DNA of 60,277 bases. Origin: Halanaerobiales bacterium. Its GTDB lineage: Bacteria > Bacillota_F > Halanaerobiia > DY22613. Position 1 is the stretch's first letter; each line of letters begins with the position of its first letter. The notes beneath the pieces are model-generated. The model was not told the DNA's origin and made no database searches. It saw nothing but the letters and a program-made list of their open reading frames with translations. Positions 1 through 7,581 of this stretch are shown one piece after another. The stretch is from positions 1 to 60,277 of the forward strand of contig JAGMES010000012.1 in the NCBI GenBank assembly GCA_023128035.1, written 5' to 3'. The position numbers were made by a program, and so were the translations under genes.

Positions 1-99
1 CTTAAGACAGTTTGGGGTATTCTTTTATACTGAAGAATACTCTTTTTTCTCTAATGTACTGCCAAATTTCTTGTCAAACTGGCTGCCATTTTCTTTGTC

Positions 100-777
100 T
101 TATAACACTAAAGGATCTGTGTAAGGCATTTCCTCACATCTACCCTTAGGTAAATACTGTTTAACTGGCATATACGTGCTTAAATTTTCTATTGTAGAAC
201 CTTCTGGACATACAATGTTTCCACTTGCCGATTCTATTTGTAGGCTATCGAGTTCTTTTAGGATATTTTTAGTCACTATATTGTACTGATTATTATGATT
301 CTCATTTACCACCCAACAAGGATTCCATTTTATTACTTTAAAACCCTCTTTAATTAAAGTCTCTACTGTATTTTTAACTATATCAAGTGGAATATATTCC
401 TGATGAAATGCATCTACAGAAACAAGTATATTGTTTACACCTGCTGCTTTTAGTTGTTTAACAATTTCACTAACCTTGTCCTTATCATTAAACCAGTAAC
501 CATTTGTTATCACCTGCCTTTTGGAAATACCAGATTTCTTTGCTTCATTATGAATAGCACAAACAATTTCAGGATGTAACAAAGGTTCCCCACCAAAAGT
601 CATTATTGATTGAGGATGATATTTTTTACTAATCTTATTTACAATCTCCACAGCTAGATACTTATCAATTGGCTTATTCATTTTCTTTTTATGTTTAACA
701 CTACAATGCTTACAATTTGAATTGCAGCGCTATGTAACTGCAAACTCCAATCTATCCACATTTAAATATTTTCTCAT
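100..777 (-). pseudogene. Radical SAM protein, nonsense-interrupted and 3' truncated
   Basis: Seen: an ATG at 777 with a GGAGAAGG ribosome site opens MRKYLNVDRLEFAVT, then a TAG stop at 730-732, then RCNSNCKHCS in the same frame, which is the CX3CX2C cluster of radical SAM enzymes. The open part continues for 193 codons with the motifs MTFGGEPLL and QVITNGYW and stops just after MPYTDPL. Known: a common clostridial family of uncharacterised radical SAM proteins has this layout, normally with Tyr where the TAG is and a further C-terminal part after PYTDPL. Inference: the gene is dead twice over, by the TAG and by loss of its C-terminus. A restart at the downstream ATG (681) would lack the FeS cysteines and be inactive. 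Confidence 0.85.
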
Positions 778-947
778 AAAACCTTCTCCTTCTAGTATTT
801 CTCCAGCTTTTTATTATTACTAAATATGAATATGTTAGATAACAACTTATATTAGTAATATGTAAAATATAGGAATTTACTAGTCTTAAGCAAATACATT
901 TATAAAGTAAATTACTATATTGATATGTTTTATCCTAGAACAATTTC

Positions 948-974
948 AAAAAAAAGACCACCCCGTATGGTGGT
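948..974 (-). terminator. Rho-independent terminator of the 36-aa peptide gene
   Basis: On the minus strand ACCACC pairs with GGTGGT around a six-base loop and is followed by eight T. It begins 16 bases after the stop of the small peptide gene, so that gene is its own transcription unit. The interrupted radical SAM gene lies beyond it. Confidence 0.85.
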
Positions 975-990
975 AGGGTTGATGAAGGGA

Positions 991-1101
991 TTAACAAAAA
1001 ACTTCAGACGTGCAAATTCCGTTAACTCTGTACTGGCAATAAGGAACTTCCGGTACGGGACATGCATTAGGATCAGGAACAGGAAGAGGTTTAATAGGCA
1101 T
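991..1101 (-). CDS. 36-aa cysteine-containing peptide
   Basis: A short reading frame opens at an ATG placed behind a good ribosome site (AGAGGTG, about six bases upstream) and is closed by a strong terminator, so it is very likely a real gene. The peptide begins MPIKPLPVPDPNACP, is proline-rich at the N-terminus, and has four cysteines at residues 14, 22, 30 and 36, the last being the final residue. The segment YCQYRVNGIC loosely recalls the C-x-Y-x(n)-G-x-C pattern of small DUF1540-type cysteine proteins, but the match is too short to claim. There is no signal peptide. A radical SAM pseudogene follows, but its family is not known as a peptide maturase, so a RiPP role is only speculation. Confidence 0.65.
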   Translation of the reverse strand: MPIKPLPVPDPNACPVPEVPYCQYRVNGICTSEVFC

Positions 1102-1210
1102 TTGATCACCTCTTTTTATAATTTACATTTTTATTACTTTAATGAATACTACATTCGTTTTATAAAATTCTGCTTTACACAAATATTTTTAAAAATCTAT
1201 TTTATGAAAA

Positions 1211-1411
1211 TCTAGTAGGAGGCAGGGTCTCCCCGAGTCCTCTCACACCAACGTACGTACAGTTCAGTATGCAGCGGCTCGCCCACTGTCTAACGGTATT
1301 TAGAGTATATCGTTATCAGATTTATCAAGCCTTGCTGTTCTGCTAACGATTGGTGTTGCTAACCTCCGTTCCGGACTTTCACCGTATAGTTGTCATTCCT
1401 GCCGGGCACAC
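1211..1411 (-). mobile_element. Group II intron remnant (IIC-like), ORF-less deletion derivative
   Basis: On the minus strand the element opens with GTGTGCCCGGCAGG, fitting the GUGYG 5' consensus, and contains GGTGAAAGTCCGGAAC typical of domain I. Its other end has GAGCCGCTGCATACTG, then GTACGTACGTTGGTGTGAGAGG and an inverted repeat ending CTCCTACTAGA, as in domains V and VI. The whole is only about 200 bases, so most of domain I, domains II-III and the reverse transcriptase are missing. The 5' end lies directly after a terminator T-run (1413-1447), which is the insertion preference known for class IIC introns. The 3' boundary is approximate. Confidence 0.8.
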
Positions 1412-1412
1412 C

Positions 1413-1447
1413 AAAAAAATTCTATGAAATTATTCATAGAATTTTTT
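1413..1447 (-). terminator. Terminator of the XRE pseudogene and intron insertion site
   Basis: An AT-rich hairpin (AAATTCTATGA pairing with TCATAGAATTT) ends in seven T on the minus strand. It serves the regulator gene upstream at 1499-1872 and abuts the intron 5' end. The arms are nearly symmetric, so it could also work on the plus strand. Confidence 0.75.
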
Positions 1448-1498
1448 GATTGTTTAGTAATGTGAAATCTCTATTGTATCTTTATCAATTCATAAGGT

Positions 1499-1872
1499 TC
1501 ATTGCTTCTTCTTTACTACTTTAAGGATAAAAACGATCGCAAGACCTACTAGCCCACCTGCAGTTCCCAACATAAAATAAATCCAAGAGCCATACCTATT
1601 AGCATCCCGGCAACCATGATCATCCCATCTTGATTCTCTTAGGGTTGTTTTTCACTACTATGGGATTTTACTATATTTTTATCTCTTACTAAATCATCTA
1701 AGGTTATTTCAAATAAATCGCTCAACTTAATCAATTTATCTATTTCAGGGTATGTTTGTCCAGATTCCCATTTTGATACTGCTTGCCGAGACACTTTCAG
1801 AAATTCAGCAAGATTTTCTTATGTCATTCCTTTTTCCTTTCTTAGCATTTGTAATTTTTCTGAAAAATTCAT
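1499..1872 (-). pseudogene. XRE-family regulator with membrane tail, disrupted
   Basis: ATG at 1872 with a GAGGTG ribosome site opens MNFSEKLQMLRKEKGMT, then TAA at 1819-1821, then ENLAEFLKVSRQAVSKWESG in the same frame. This is the Cro/C1-type helix-turn-helix of the common 'TQENLAE' type, so the stop replaces Gln (CAA to TAA). After another stop the DNA still encodes hydrophobic segments in two frames (MVAGMLIGMALGFIL, then GTAGGLVGLAIVFILKVVKK), so at least one frameshift also separates the DNA-binding part from its membrane anchor. Known relatives are small membrane-attached regulators. The gene is not functional as written. Confidence 0.85.
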
Positions 1873-1960
1873 TATAATCACCTCACATAAATTATACCTT
1901 ATAGCCTGTTTACATGCTACCAAATTCAATTTGCTATCTGTCAACTTCCGGTTGCACTCA

Positions 1961-1972
1961 CGTCAATTGACG
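1961..1972. promoter_or_regulatory. Perfect 12-bp palindrome in an intergenic stretch
   Basis: CGTCAATTGACG is an exact palindrome in the 234-base gap between the XRE pseudogene start and the hutU terminator. It could be an operator for the former regulator. Nothing else is recognisable in this gap. Confidence 0.3.
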
Positions 1973-2106
1973 ATATCACATCATTTCAAATTTTTACTTA
2001 AATCTGAAGAGGCTTTTTCCTTTGTTTGTTAATTTTGAAACAACACCCTTTAGAAACATTCTCTTACCGCATCAAAAAAATATTCTTCAAATATATTTAA
2101 GAAAGC

Positions 2107-2134
2107 AAAAAAACCTGATCATGTACAGATCAGG
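2107..2134 (-). terminator. hutU terminator
   Basis: CCTGATC pairs with GATCAGG around seven bases and is followed by seven T on the minus strand, 12 bases after the hutU stop codon. Confidence 0.9.
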
Positions 2135-2146
2135 CCTTCTCTCTTT

Positions 2147-4165
2147 CTATTTCACATATTTATCAACTAAACTCTCAATCAACTCTTCTTCAGCCTGGTA
2201 AGGTAAAGTAATATGCCCTTTCTCACCTTTTTCCTTATTCCAGGTTATCATAGTTTCAATAGCATTTTCATTGCGAGCCCAGGCTCTTCTGGCAAGGCCA
2301 CCATTAACATCCCAATCTAATGCTAGCTTAATGGTTTCATCAACTCGTTCGCTACCATCCAATACTAATCCAAATCCACCATTAAATGATTTACCTATAC
2401 CTACACCGCCGCCATTGCTTTCAACCACCAATGTCATGCCTCTAGCTGCATTTCCTGCAAAACATTGAACAGCCATATCAGCCATAATATTACTACCATC
2501 TTTAATATTTGCTGTCTCTCTATATGGAGAATCTGTACCAGAAACATCATGATGATCACGACCTAACATAACCGGGCCAATTTCCCCATTACGAACCATT
2601 TCATTAAACTTAAGCGCAATTTTCACCCGACCTGCTGCATCAGCATAAAGAATCCGTGCCTTTGAACCAACTACCAATGCATTCTCTTCAGCATCTTTAA
2701 TCCACTGATAATTGTCTCTATCCTGTGCTCTTCTAGTAGGATCAATACAATCCATAGCTGCTTTATCAGTTTTACTTAAATCTTCATCTTTACCACTTAA
2801 ACATACCCAACGGAATGGGCCATATCCATAATCAAAACAAATTGGTCCCATGATGTTTTCCACATATGATGGGAAAATAAAGCCTTCACTGGTATCTACA
2901 CCATTTTTAGCTATTTCCTTCACACCAGCATCAAATATAGCTTTCATAAAACTGTTACCATAATCCCAGAAGTGAGATCCATTTTCAACTAATTTTTTAA
3001 TCACATAATAATGTTTAGTTAAACTCTTATCTACTTCATTTCTAAAACTTATCGGATCTTTCTCCATAAGTTCTCTTCCTTCTTCAAAAGTGAAACCTGC
3101 AGGAGTGTAACCACCAGTATATGGAACATGACAGGAGGTCTGATCAGACACTAATTCAACTTTAATATTGTTCTCAACAACATACTCTAAAAGGTCAACA
3201 ACATTACCATGATAAGCAATAGAAACAGGCTCTTTTCTCTCTCTATACTCGTCAACCCACTTAAAAATTTCTTCAAGGTTATCAGAAACTTTACCTACCC
3301 AACCTTGATCATGGCGGGTTTTAATTCTAGATGCCTCAACTTCTGCAATAATCCCGATACCACCAGATATTTCTACAGCTTTAGCTTGAGCACCACTCAT
3401 ACCACCCAAACCTGAAGTAATATAGAGATGTCCTCGAAGGTCTTCATCTTCAGGAATGTCTAAAAATAAGCGGCCTGCATTTAAGAGGGTAATATATGTA
3501 CCATGCACAATACCCTGAGGACCAATATACATCCATCCCCCAGCTGTCATCTGACCATAGTTAGCAACTCCCATAGCTGCTGCTTTGTTAAACCATTCTT
3601 CATTATCGAATATACCTATCATCAGACCATTTGTTGAAATAACCCTTGGGCTTTCTGGTCTTGATGGGAATAAGCCTACAGGATGACCTGATGAAACTAC
3701 CAGAGTCTGATCTTCTGTCATCTCTTCTAAATATTTTTTGATTAATCTATATTGCATCCAGTTTTGACAAACTTGACCTGATTCACCATAGGTAACTAAC
3801 TCATAAGGATAAAGTGCTATATCAAAATCCAAATTGTTGTCAATCATCAATTGGAGTGCTTTTCCTTGAATTGTTTTACCTTTATATTCATCAATTGGCT
3901 TTGCTTTTATTTCTTCATATGGGCGATATCTATAACCATAAATTCTTCCCTTTGTCATCAACTCTTCCATAAATTCTGGAGCCAGAGTTTCATGTAAATT
4001 TTCTGGAATATACCGCAAAGCATTCTTTAAAGCTATTTTTATCTGTTCTCTCGATAAATTCAGCTCTCTTTTTGGTGCAAGTCTAATACCCTCCTTAACT
4101 TCTGGCATTTCTGGTAATTCGTCAGATAACTTAATTCGCATAGCTTTTGATACATCAAATTTCAT
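2147..4165 (-). CDS. hutU: Urocanate hydratase (urocanase)
   Basis: The cytoplasmic NAD-dependent enzyme converts urocanate to imidazolonepropionate, the second step of histidine breakdown (EC 4.2.1.49). The 672-aa protein has the dinucleotide-contacting GLGGMSGAQ segment near residue 255, the GYGPFRWVCLSGK motif that carries the conserved active-site cysteine region, and a glycine-rich NGGGVGIGKSFNGG segment near the C-terminus. It belongs to the long (about 670 residues) class rather than the 550-residue Bacillus class. The start is fixed by GGGAGG seven bases upstream. It stands alone: no hutH, hutI or ftcD neighbour is present, and it has its own terminator. The 297-base gap upstream holds no gene that I can see. 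Confidence 0.95.
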   Translation of the reverse strand: MKFDVSKAMRIKLSDELPEMPEVKEGIRLAPKRELNLSREQIKIALKNALRYIPENLHETLAPEFMEELMTKGRIYGYRYRPYEEIKAKPIDEYKGKTIQGKALQLMIDNNLDFDIALYPYELVTYGESGQVCQNWMQYRLIKKYLEEMTEDQTLVVSSGHPVGLFPSRPESPRVISTNGLMIGIFDNEEWFNKAAAMGVANYGQMTAGGWMYIGPQGIVHGTYITLLNAGRLFLDIPEDEDLRGHLYITSGLGGMSGAQAKAVEISGGIGIIAEVEASRIKTRHDQGWVGKVSDNLEEIFKWVDEYRERKEPVSIAYHGNVVDLLEYVVENNIKVELVSDQTSCHVPYTGGYTPAGFTFEEGRELMEKDPISFRNEVDKSLTKHYYVIKKLVENGSHFWDYGNSFMKAIFDAGVKEIAKNGVDTSEGFIFPSYVENIMGPICFDYGYGPFRWVCLSGKDEDLSKTDKAAMDCIDPTRRAQDRDNYQWIKDAEENALVVGSKARILYADAAGRVKIALKFNEMVRNGEIGPVMLGRDHHDVSGTDSPYRETANIKDGSNIMADMAVQCFAGNAARGMTLVVESNGGGVGIGKSFNGGFGLVLDGSERVDETIKLALDWDVNGGLARRAWARNENAIETMITWNKEKGEKGHITLPYQAEEELIESLVDKYVK

Positions 4166-4462
4166 AAAAACTTCCTCCCTTTATATTTATAATTGTCAAA
4201 AGTTTTTGAATATTTTTACCTTAAAAACAAGGTAGTTCAATTTTTCATTCTCCATCTTCAAAATTTGAAGTGGAAATATCGAAATATAAACACTACCCTT
4301 ATAGTAATTCTATTTCCGGTCGCTTTTTCCTGTTTTTTTATTGTTAGATTACGGACAAAAAGTGCGAGATAAGTTCACTTCCATTAAGTCTAGTATTAGT
4401 CATTCAATAAAGTAATGAGATTTTACTTATAAAAAGACAATTAAAGGCAATATTTACTGATT

Positions 4463-4831
4463 TTATATATTTAAATACTTTTTATCTTCATAAGCAGCAA
4501 CACCTAATAACGTTAATATCCCGCCAATTGTTGTAAAATTGCAACCACCTTCTTTAGCACATTCAGATAAATTTTTACCAAACCATTTCCTTGTTAGTTC
4601 ACCAGTTTCAATTAACTGTTTATATGATTGCCTAATTTCTGATAGAGTAATTCCTTTCTGATTTGGTTTATTCTTATTTTTGTGATTAGGTATGTAATAT
4701 ATTATAGCTTTTTCTCCTCTTCTCATTCCCCAACCTTTTATAAATTGTTCATTAGTTTTTGGTTTAGGAATAACCATATTTTTTTCCACAAGTTTATCTA
4801 ATTTTGCATCCAAGTTCTCAATATAGCCCAT
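4463..4831 (-). CDS. Uncharacterised 122-aa protein
   Basis: I do not recognise the family. The N-terminal half is basic (KPKTNEQFIKGWGMRRGEKA) with an Asn/Lys-rich linker. The C-terminal half (TLSEIRQSYKQLIETGELT, then FTTIGGILTLLGVAAYED) could form a small helical, winged-helix-like domain. There are no membrane segments or signal peptide. The gene starts 18 bases after the stop of an RHS-repeat remnant, which is where toxin or immunity genes of polymorphic RHS loci often sit, but that link is inference only. The ribosome site is weak (GAAGGGATG). Confidence 0.6.
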   Translation of the reverse strand: MGYIENLDAKLDKLVEKNMVIPKPKTNEQFIKGWGMRRGEKAIIYYIPNHKNKNKPNQKGITLSEIRQSYKQLIETGELTRKWFGKNLSECAKEGGCNFTTIGGILTLLGVAAYEDKKYLNI

Positions 4832-4849
4832 TTAACAACATCCCTTCTA

Positions 4850-5116
4850 TTAATATTTAATTAAATTCAAATCAATTTTAGAGATTTCAGTAGCTCCTAT
4901 TTTTTCATCAAGAAGATTCTCTCCACCATAAATATAATACCGGATATGTATTTTCTTCTATCTTCTTATACCTTTTTCCTTCACTATTGTAGTAATAGTT
5001 ACCAATAATTCTTATTGCTTCTTTAACTTTCACTAATTGATTGCTGGAATCAAATTCATAGGTCTGACCGTCTCATTACCATCATGATTTCTATAGTTAT
5101 ATTTGATAAAGTATGC
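4850..5116 (-). pseudogene. RHS/YD-repeat protein remnant, frameshifted
   Basis: Three overlapping frames must be joined to read a continuous RHS-like sequence: AYFIKYNYRNHDGNE, then QTYEFDSSNQLVKV with NYYYNSEGKRYKKIEENTYP, then YIYGGENLLDEKIG ending at TAA 4850-4852. The alternation of tyrosine pairs, 'GKR.KK' and 'Y.Y.G.NLL.EK' is typical of YD repeats of wall-associated or polymorphic toxin proteins. The parent protein would be thousands of residues, so only a short piece survives, with at least two frameshifts. Confidence 0.75.
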
Positions 5117-5146
5117 CTACAAAGCAAAAACCCCCTTACTCAATGA

Positions 5147-5168
5147 TAAAACTCCCCCATAAGGGGAG
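5147..5168 (-). terminator. Terminator after the 5173-5621 pseudogene
   Basis: CTCCCC pairs with GGGGAG around a short loop, followed on the minus strand by TTTTATC. It begins five bases after the stop codon of the broken gene upstream. The T-run is short. Confidence 0.6.
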
Positions 5169-5172
5169 CATA

Positions 5173-5621
5173 TCACAACACAAGGGGTTCCTCATCAATC
5201 TTATAGTTCAGACTATACCATTGTTCAGGCAATTTTGGATTAATTATGAGCAGGACAACATCTGCCTGTTTTAACGCTTGTAATTTGGTTACTTCTTCCC
5301 AGTGTTCTACAACAACATTTTTATTACTCTTATATTTTTTATTATAAAACTCTTTACATGCTAAAAGTATTTCAGGATCAGAATCCTTCCAATTATCTAT
5401 ACCTGCATGAACAAAGATAAAACCATCAAACTCCAATCCCATCAAAAAAGAGTTTAAAAAATCAATATCTTCTTTATAGTTTTTAACCAGTTATTGTTGA
5501 AATTGTTTAGAATCTTTAGTAGCAAAAATATCAAATTCTAATTGTTCTGCCCATACTTTAAGCGGACTTGGATAAGAAACTTTTTTAGCATAATTATTAA
5601 GAATTTATTTTTTTGTTGCAA
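5173..5621 (-). pseudogene. Unknown protein of about 150 aa with frameshift and internal stop
   Basis: A GGGAGG site precedes a TTG start (5619-5621) opening MQQKNKF. A one-base frame change then leads into NNYAKKVSYPSPLKVWAEQL, and after KQFQQ an in-frame TAA precedes LVKNYKEDIDFLNSF and MGLEFDGFIFVHAGIDNW. The last 90 codons are open to the stop at 5173. The stop probably replaces a third Gln (CAA to TAA). I do not recognise the family. The C-terminus (QADVVLLIINPKLPEQW) looks like the core of a small alpha/beta fold. It may be an immunity-like or restriction-like protein of the decayed RHS region. Confidence 0.7.
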
Positions 5622-5643
5622 CAAAGGTTCCTCCCATCTAAAT

Positions 5644-6048
5644 TCAACATATTTCTTTTTCAGTCCAGGCTATTAAAGACGACGGGAGTGTATGAGCAAA
5701 ATATATAAGGCTAACTACTAATTCCATGCCTATCTTTGTCTCAGCTAAAGCGTAAACAAAAAGAATTGTGAGAGTGGTTATGCTAAAAATTTGATAAGAC
5801 TTTCTAATAGAAGTATTTATTGTACTCTTTTCTTTCTCATTAAGTTTCTCCTGTGGTCTATGTACCAGTTTCCATAAACTACTTTTAAGATAGACTTTTA
5901 TAAAACAAATAATTATGATAAGTATTGTTGCAATAACTCCAATAACTATTTGAACATTCCAGTCTATCTTTTTACCAATAGTAAATAATGTTACGAATAG
6001 TATAAGGGCTAGATAATTTATTATTATTCCGATTTTTGTTTTTGACAT
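5644..6048 (-). CDS. Small integral membrane protein, function unknown
   Basis: This 134-aa protein has two N-terminal hydrophobic segments (about 7-25 and 31-52), a basic and acidic cytoplasmic loop (VHRPQEKLNEKEKST) and two C-terminal hydrophobic segments (about 90-102 and 108-125). The loop resembles the 'DERE'-type loop of uncharacterised Bacillota four-helix membrane proteins. GGAGGG lies six bases before the ATG. It follows the 112-aa membrane protein gene after 34 bases and probably shares its transcript. Confidence 0.7.
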   Translation of the reverse strand: MSKTKIGIIINYLALILFVTLFTIGKKIDWNVQIVIGVIATILIIIICFIKVYLKSSLWKLVHRPQEKLNEKEKSTINTSIRKSYQIFSITTLTILFVYALAETKIGMELVVSLIYFAHTLPSSLIAWTEKEIC

Positions 6049-6082
6049 ATTTTTCCCTCCTATGAATAGACGTCAAATCTTC

Positions 6083-6421
6083 CTATCCCCTATTAAGCAC
6101 ATACAACACAATACCTACAACTAACACCAAACTAAGAAAAATTACTACAGCCAATTTAATTCTTTTTACTTCAAGAGAAAGTTCTGACCACTTTTTCACA
6201 TTTGACCATTTATCTTTATTTTTCAAACCCACAGCTAGAAGAATAATTCCCATAACTGAAAAAACATAATTTTTTGTAGCTACCCCCAAAGGAATCCATG
6301 AAGCACCAATGATAAAAAATGTCCTATAATCAGGCTCCTGCTTAGTCTTTTTTCTAATAGTGATCATAAATACTAATAACCCAAGAATTATTAGACCAAT
6401 AATTAACCATAAAATTTGCAT
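6083..6421 (-). CDS. Small membrane protein, function unknown
   Basis: The predicted protein is 112 residues from MQILWLIIGLII. I chose the ATG at 6421 because AGGAG stands eight bases before it; the GTG nine bases further upstream overlaps that site. It has a hydrophobic N-terminal helix, a central segment (PDYRTFFIIGASWIPLGVA) seen in uncharacterised Bacillota membrane proteins, a third helix about 55-70 and a fourth near the C-terminus. It probably forms an operon with the next membrane protein gene. Confidence 0.7.
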   Translation of the reverse strand: MQILWLIIGLIILGLLVFMITIRKKTKQEPDYRTFFIIGASWIPLGVATKNYVFSVMGIILLAVGLKNKDKWSNVKKWSELSLEVKRIKLAVVIFLSLVLVVGIVLYVLNRG

Positions 6422-6537
6422 TTTGAACACTCCTTTTTATTATCTTAAAACTATTTTCCGCGTTTTTCTAATCAATTCTTTCAGACTTGAATAAAAGTTA
6501 GCTATTTTTAATTTATTTCCTACTTATCATATTATGA

Positions 6538-6568
6538 TAAAAAAATAAGCCCTTCTAAAGAGCTTATT
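6538..6568 (-). terminator. Terminator of the flavin reductase-like gene
   Basis: AATAAGC pairs with GCTTATT and is followed by a T-run on the minus strand, seven bases after the stop codon. A second perfect palindrome (8+1+8 bases, TTATCATA...TATGATAA, 6524-6540) directly follows and may back it up. The rest of the 153-base gap shows nothing. Confidence 0.85.
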
Positions 6569-6574
6569 TATCTG

Positions 6575-7063
6575 TTAAAACACTAAACTTGAATAGTCAA
6601 TTTCGCCATTTTCATTAACTAATTCTGAGTTAGCATGAACATATTCAACTTTTCCAACAAACATTTCATGAGAACCTGTTTTAATAGAATCAACAACTGT
6701 ACATTCAATATTTATTGGAAAATCTAACAATACAGGAGCCTCAACCTTTACTCCATTCTCATAGTTAAGTTCCAATTTATCTAATTTGTTTTCATCACGA
6801 CCACTATGTGTTCCCAAATATGTAAATGCATCTTTCGTTTCTTTAGTAACTACATTAACAACAAAAACCCCAGTTTCTTTTATCATACGATAAGAATGAC
6901 GATCTGGAACAATTCCTACCATTACCATAGGTGGTGCATAACTACAGTTACAGGCATAAGCCACTGCTAAAGCATTATTTTCTCCATTTTTTCCCCTGCA
7001 AGAAACTACTACACTTGATGTCGGTCTAAGACATGTTTTTAATTGTTTTACTTCTTTTTTCAT
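6575..7063 (-). CDS. Flavin reductase-like FMN-binding protein
   Basis: The protein (162 aa from MKKEVKQLKTCLRPTSSVVV) fits the flavin reductase-like (split-barrel, DIM6/NTAB) family: an N-terminal strand with R-P-T-S-SVVVSC, the ALAVAYACNCSYAPPMVMV segment that lines the FMN site, and the S-H-E-x-FVGKVEYVH motif near the C-terminus. Such proteins bind FMN and act as cytoplasmic flavin or substrate reductases; the substrate cannot be read from sequence. The ATG at 7063 is preferred because GGAGG stands eight bases upstream; a TTG 15 bases earlier overlaps that site. It is monocistronic with its own promoter and terminator. Confidence 0.85.
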   Translation of the reverse strand: MKKEVKQLKTCLRPTSSVVVSCRGKNGENNALAVAYACNCSYAPPMVMVGIVPDRHSYRMIKETGVFVVNVVTKETKDAFTYLGTHSGRDENKLDKLELNYENGVKVEAPVLLDFPINIECTVVDSIKTGSHEMFVGKVEYVHANSELVNENGEIDYSSLVF

Positions 7064-7115
7064 TAAACTTACCTCCAATAATTAACCAATTTATTATGAA
7101 CATATACTCATCATG

Positions 7116-7144
7116 ATTATATCACCATTTTAATAAATTGACAA
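7116..7144 (-). promoter_or_regulatory. SigA-type promoter of the flavin reductase gene
   Basis: TTGTCA, 17 bases, TATAAT on the minus strand, about 53 bases upstream of the ATG. Confidence 0.75.
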
Positions 7145-7158
7145 TAAAAAAATTATAG

Positions 7159-7449
7159 ATGAATGTGAACAAAAAACATCTAGTTATTCCAAAAAATATT
7201 GCTTTACTTATGGATAGAGAACCACAGGATGAAGAAGTTTTAAAGCTAATCGCTCAACATCATAAGTATATAAATGATAATTTCTATACCTGCACTATCC
7301 AAATTTATAGTGGCCTTGCAGATTTGTATGTTGAAGACAGTCGTTTCACTGCATATTATGAAAATATTAAATCAGATCTTGCTAAATATATGCATGATGC
7401 AATGAAAATTTATTGTGGAAAAAATTCAAAAGATAAACAGAAAAGTTAG
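7159..7449 (+). pseudogene. TipAS-domain tail of a MerR-family regulator
   Basis: The 96-residue frame contains FYTCTIQIYSGLADLYVEDS and RFTAYYENIKSDLAKYMHDA, which is the end of the TipAS drug-binding domain found at the C-terminus of MerR-type regulators. The N-terminal helix-turn-helix and coiled coil (about 150 residues) are missing: a stop directly precedes the first ATG and no ribosome site is visible. It is the only plus-strand coding sequence here and is probably a truncated relic. It could be translated as a short ligand-binding protein, but nothing supports that. Confidence 0.75.
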
Positions 7450-7473
7450 TGAAACTTTTCTGTTTATCTTTTG
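7427..7473 (+). terminator. 21-bp perfect hairpin at the end of the TipAS fragment
   Basis: CAAAAGATAAACAGAAAAGTT pairs exactly with its complement around a five-base loop, and the stop codon lies in the loop-proximal arm. The downstream arm runs into the IS200/IS605-end-like element, whose first 13 bases are part of the stem. No T-run follows, so it may be a transcript-stabilising or element-associated hairpin rather than a simple terminator. Confidence 0.5.
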
Positions 7474-7581
7474 AGATAAGACCCCCACTTCTATAAGTGG
7501 TGGAAATTGTTTTTAATCTTCAGTGGGGGTAGAATCCCCTACTGAAGCCCCGATGTTCAGCTTTAGCTGGACGAGTTCACT
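7461..7581 (+). mobile_element. IS200/IS605-end-like element without transposase (PATE/omegaRNA-like), copy 1
   Basis: A 121-bp block nearly identical (three differences, no gaps) to 33338-33458. It folds into three successive hairpins: CCCCCACTT/AAGTGGTGG, CTTCAGTGGGG/CCCCTACTGAAG and GTTCAGCT/AGCTGGAC, and ends in GAGTTCAC. This matches the right end of IS200/IS605-family TnpB elements, which is also where their omegaRNA lies. No tnpA or tnpB remains. Its 3' end sits exactly on the stop codon of the neighbouring toxin-like gene. Confidence 0.75.

Noticed and set aside
100..1101. RiPP system made of the 36-aa Cys peptide plus the radical SAM gene
   Set aside because: The radical SAM belongs to a common stand-alone family without peptide partners, is broken twice, and is separated by a strong terminator.
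925..1215. Plus-strand 96-codon frame
   Set aside because: It runs antisense through the terminator and the small peptide gene, has no ribosome site and odd composition (Arg, Phe, Tyr-rich); the minus-strand 36-aa gene explains the region better.
4166..4462. hutU promoter or riboswitch
   Set aside because: A TTGACA on the minus strand lies too close to the ribosome site for a -10 box, and no conserved leader structure is recognisable.
1819..5540. Recoding of TAA or TAG as Gln
   Set aside because: Two TAA replace likely Gln codons, but intact genes throughout the window end in TAA and TAG, so nonsense mutation is the simple reading.
7427..7473. CRISPR or repeat array from the long hairpin and hairpin series
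   Set aside because: The pairs are inverted repeats within one 150-base region; there are no regularly spaced direct repeats with spacers.
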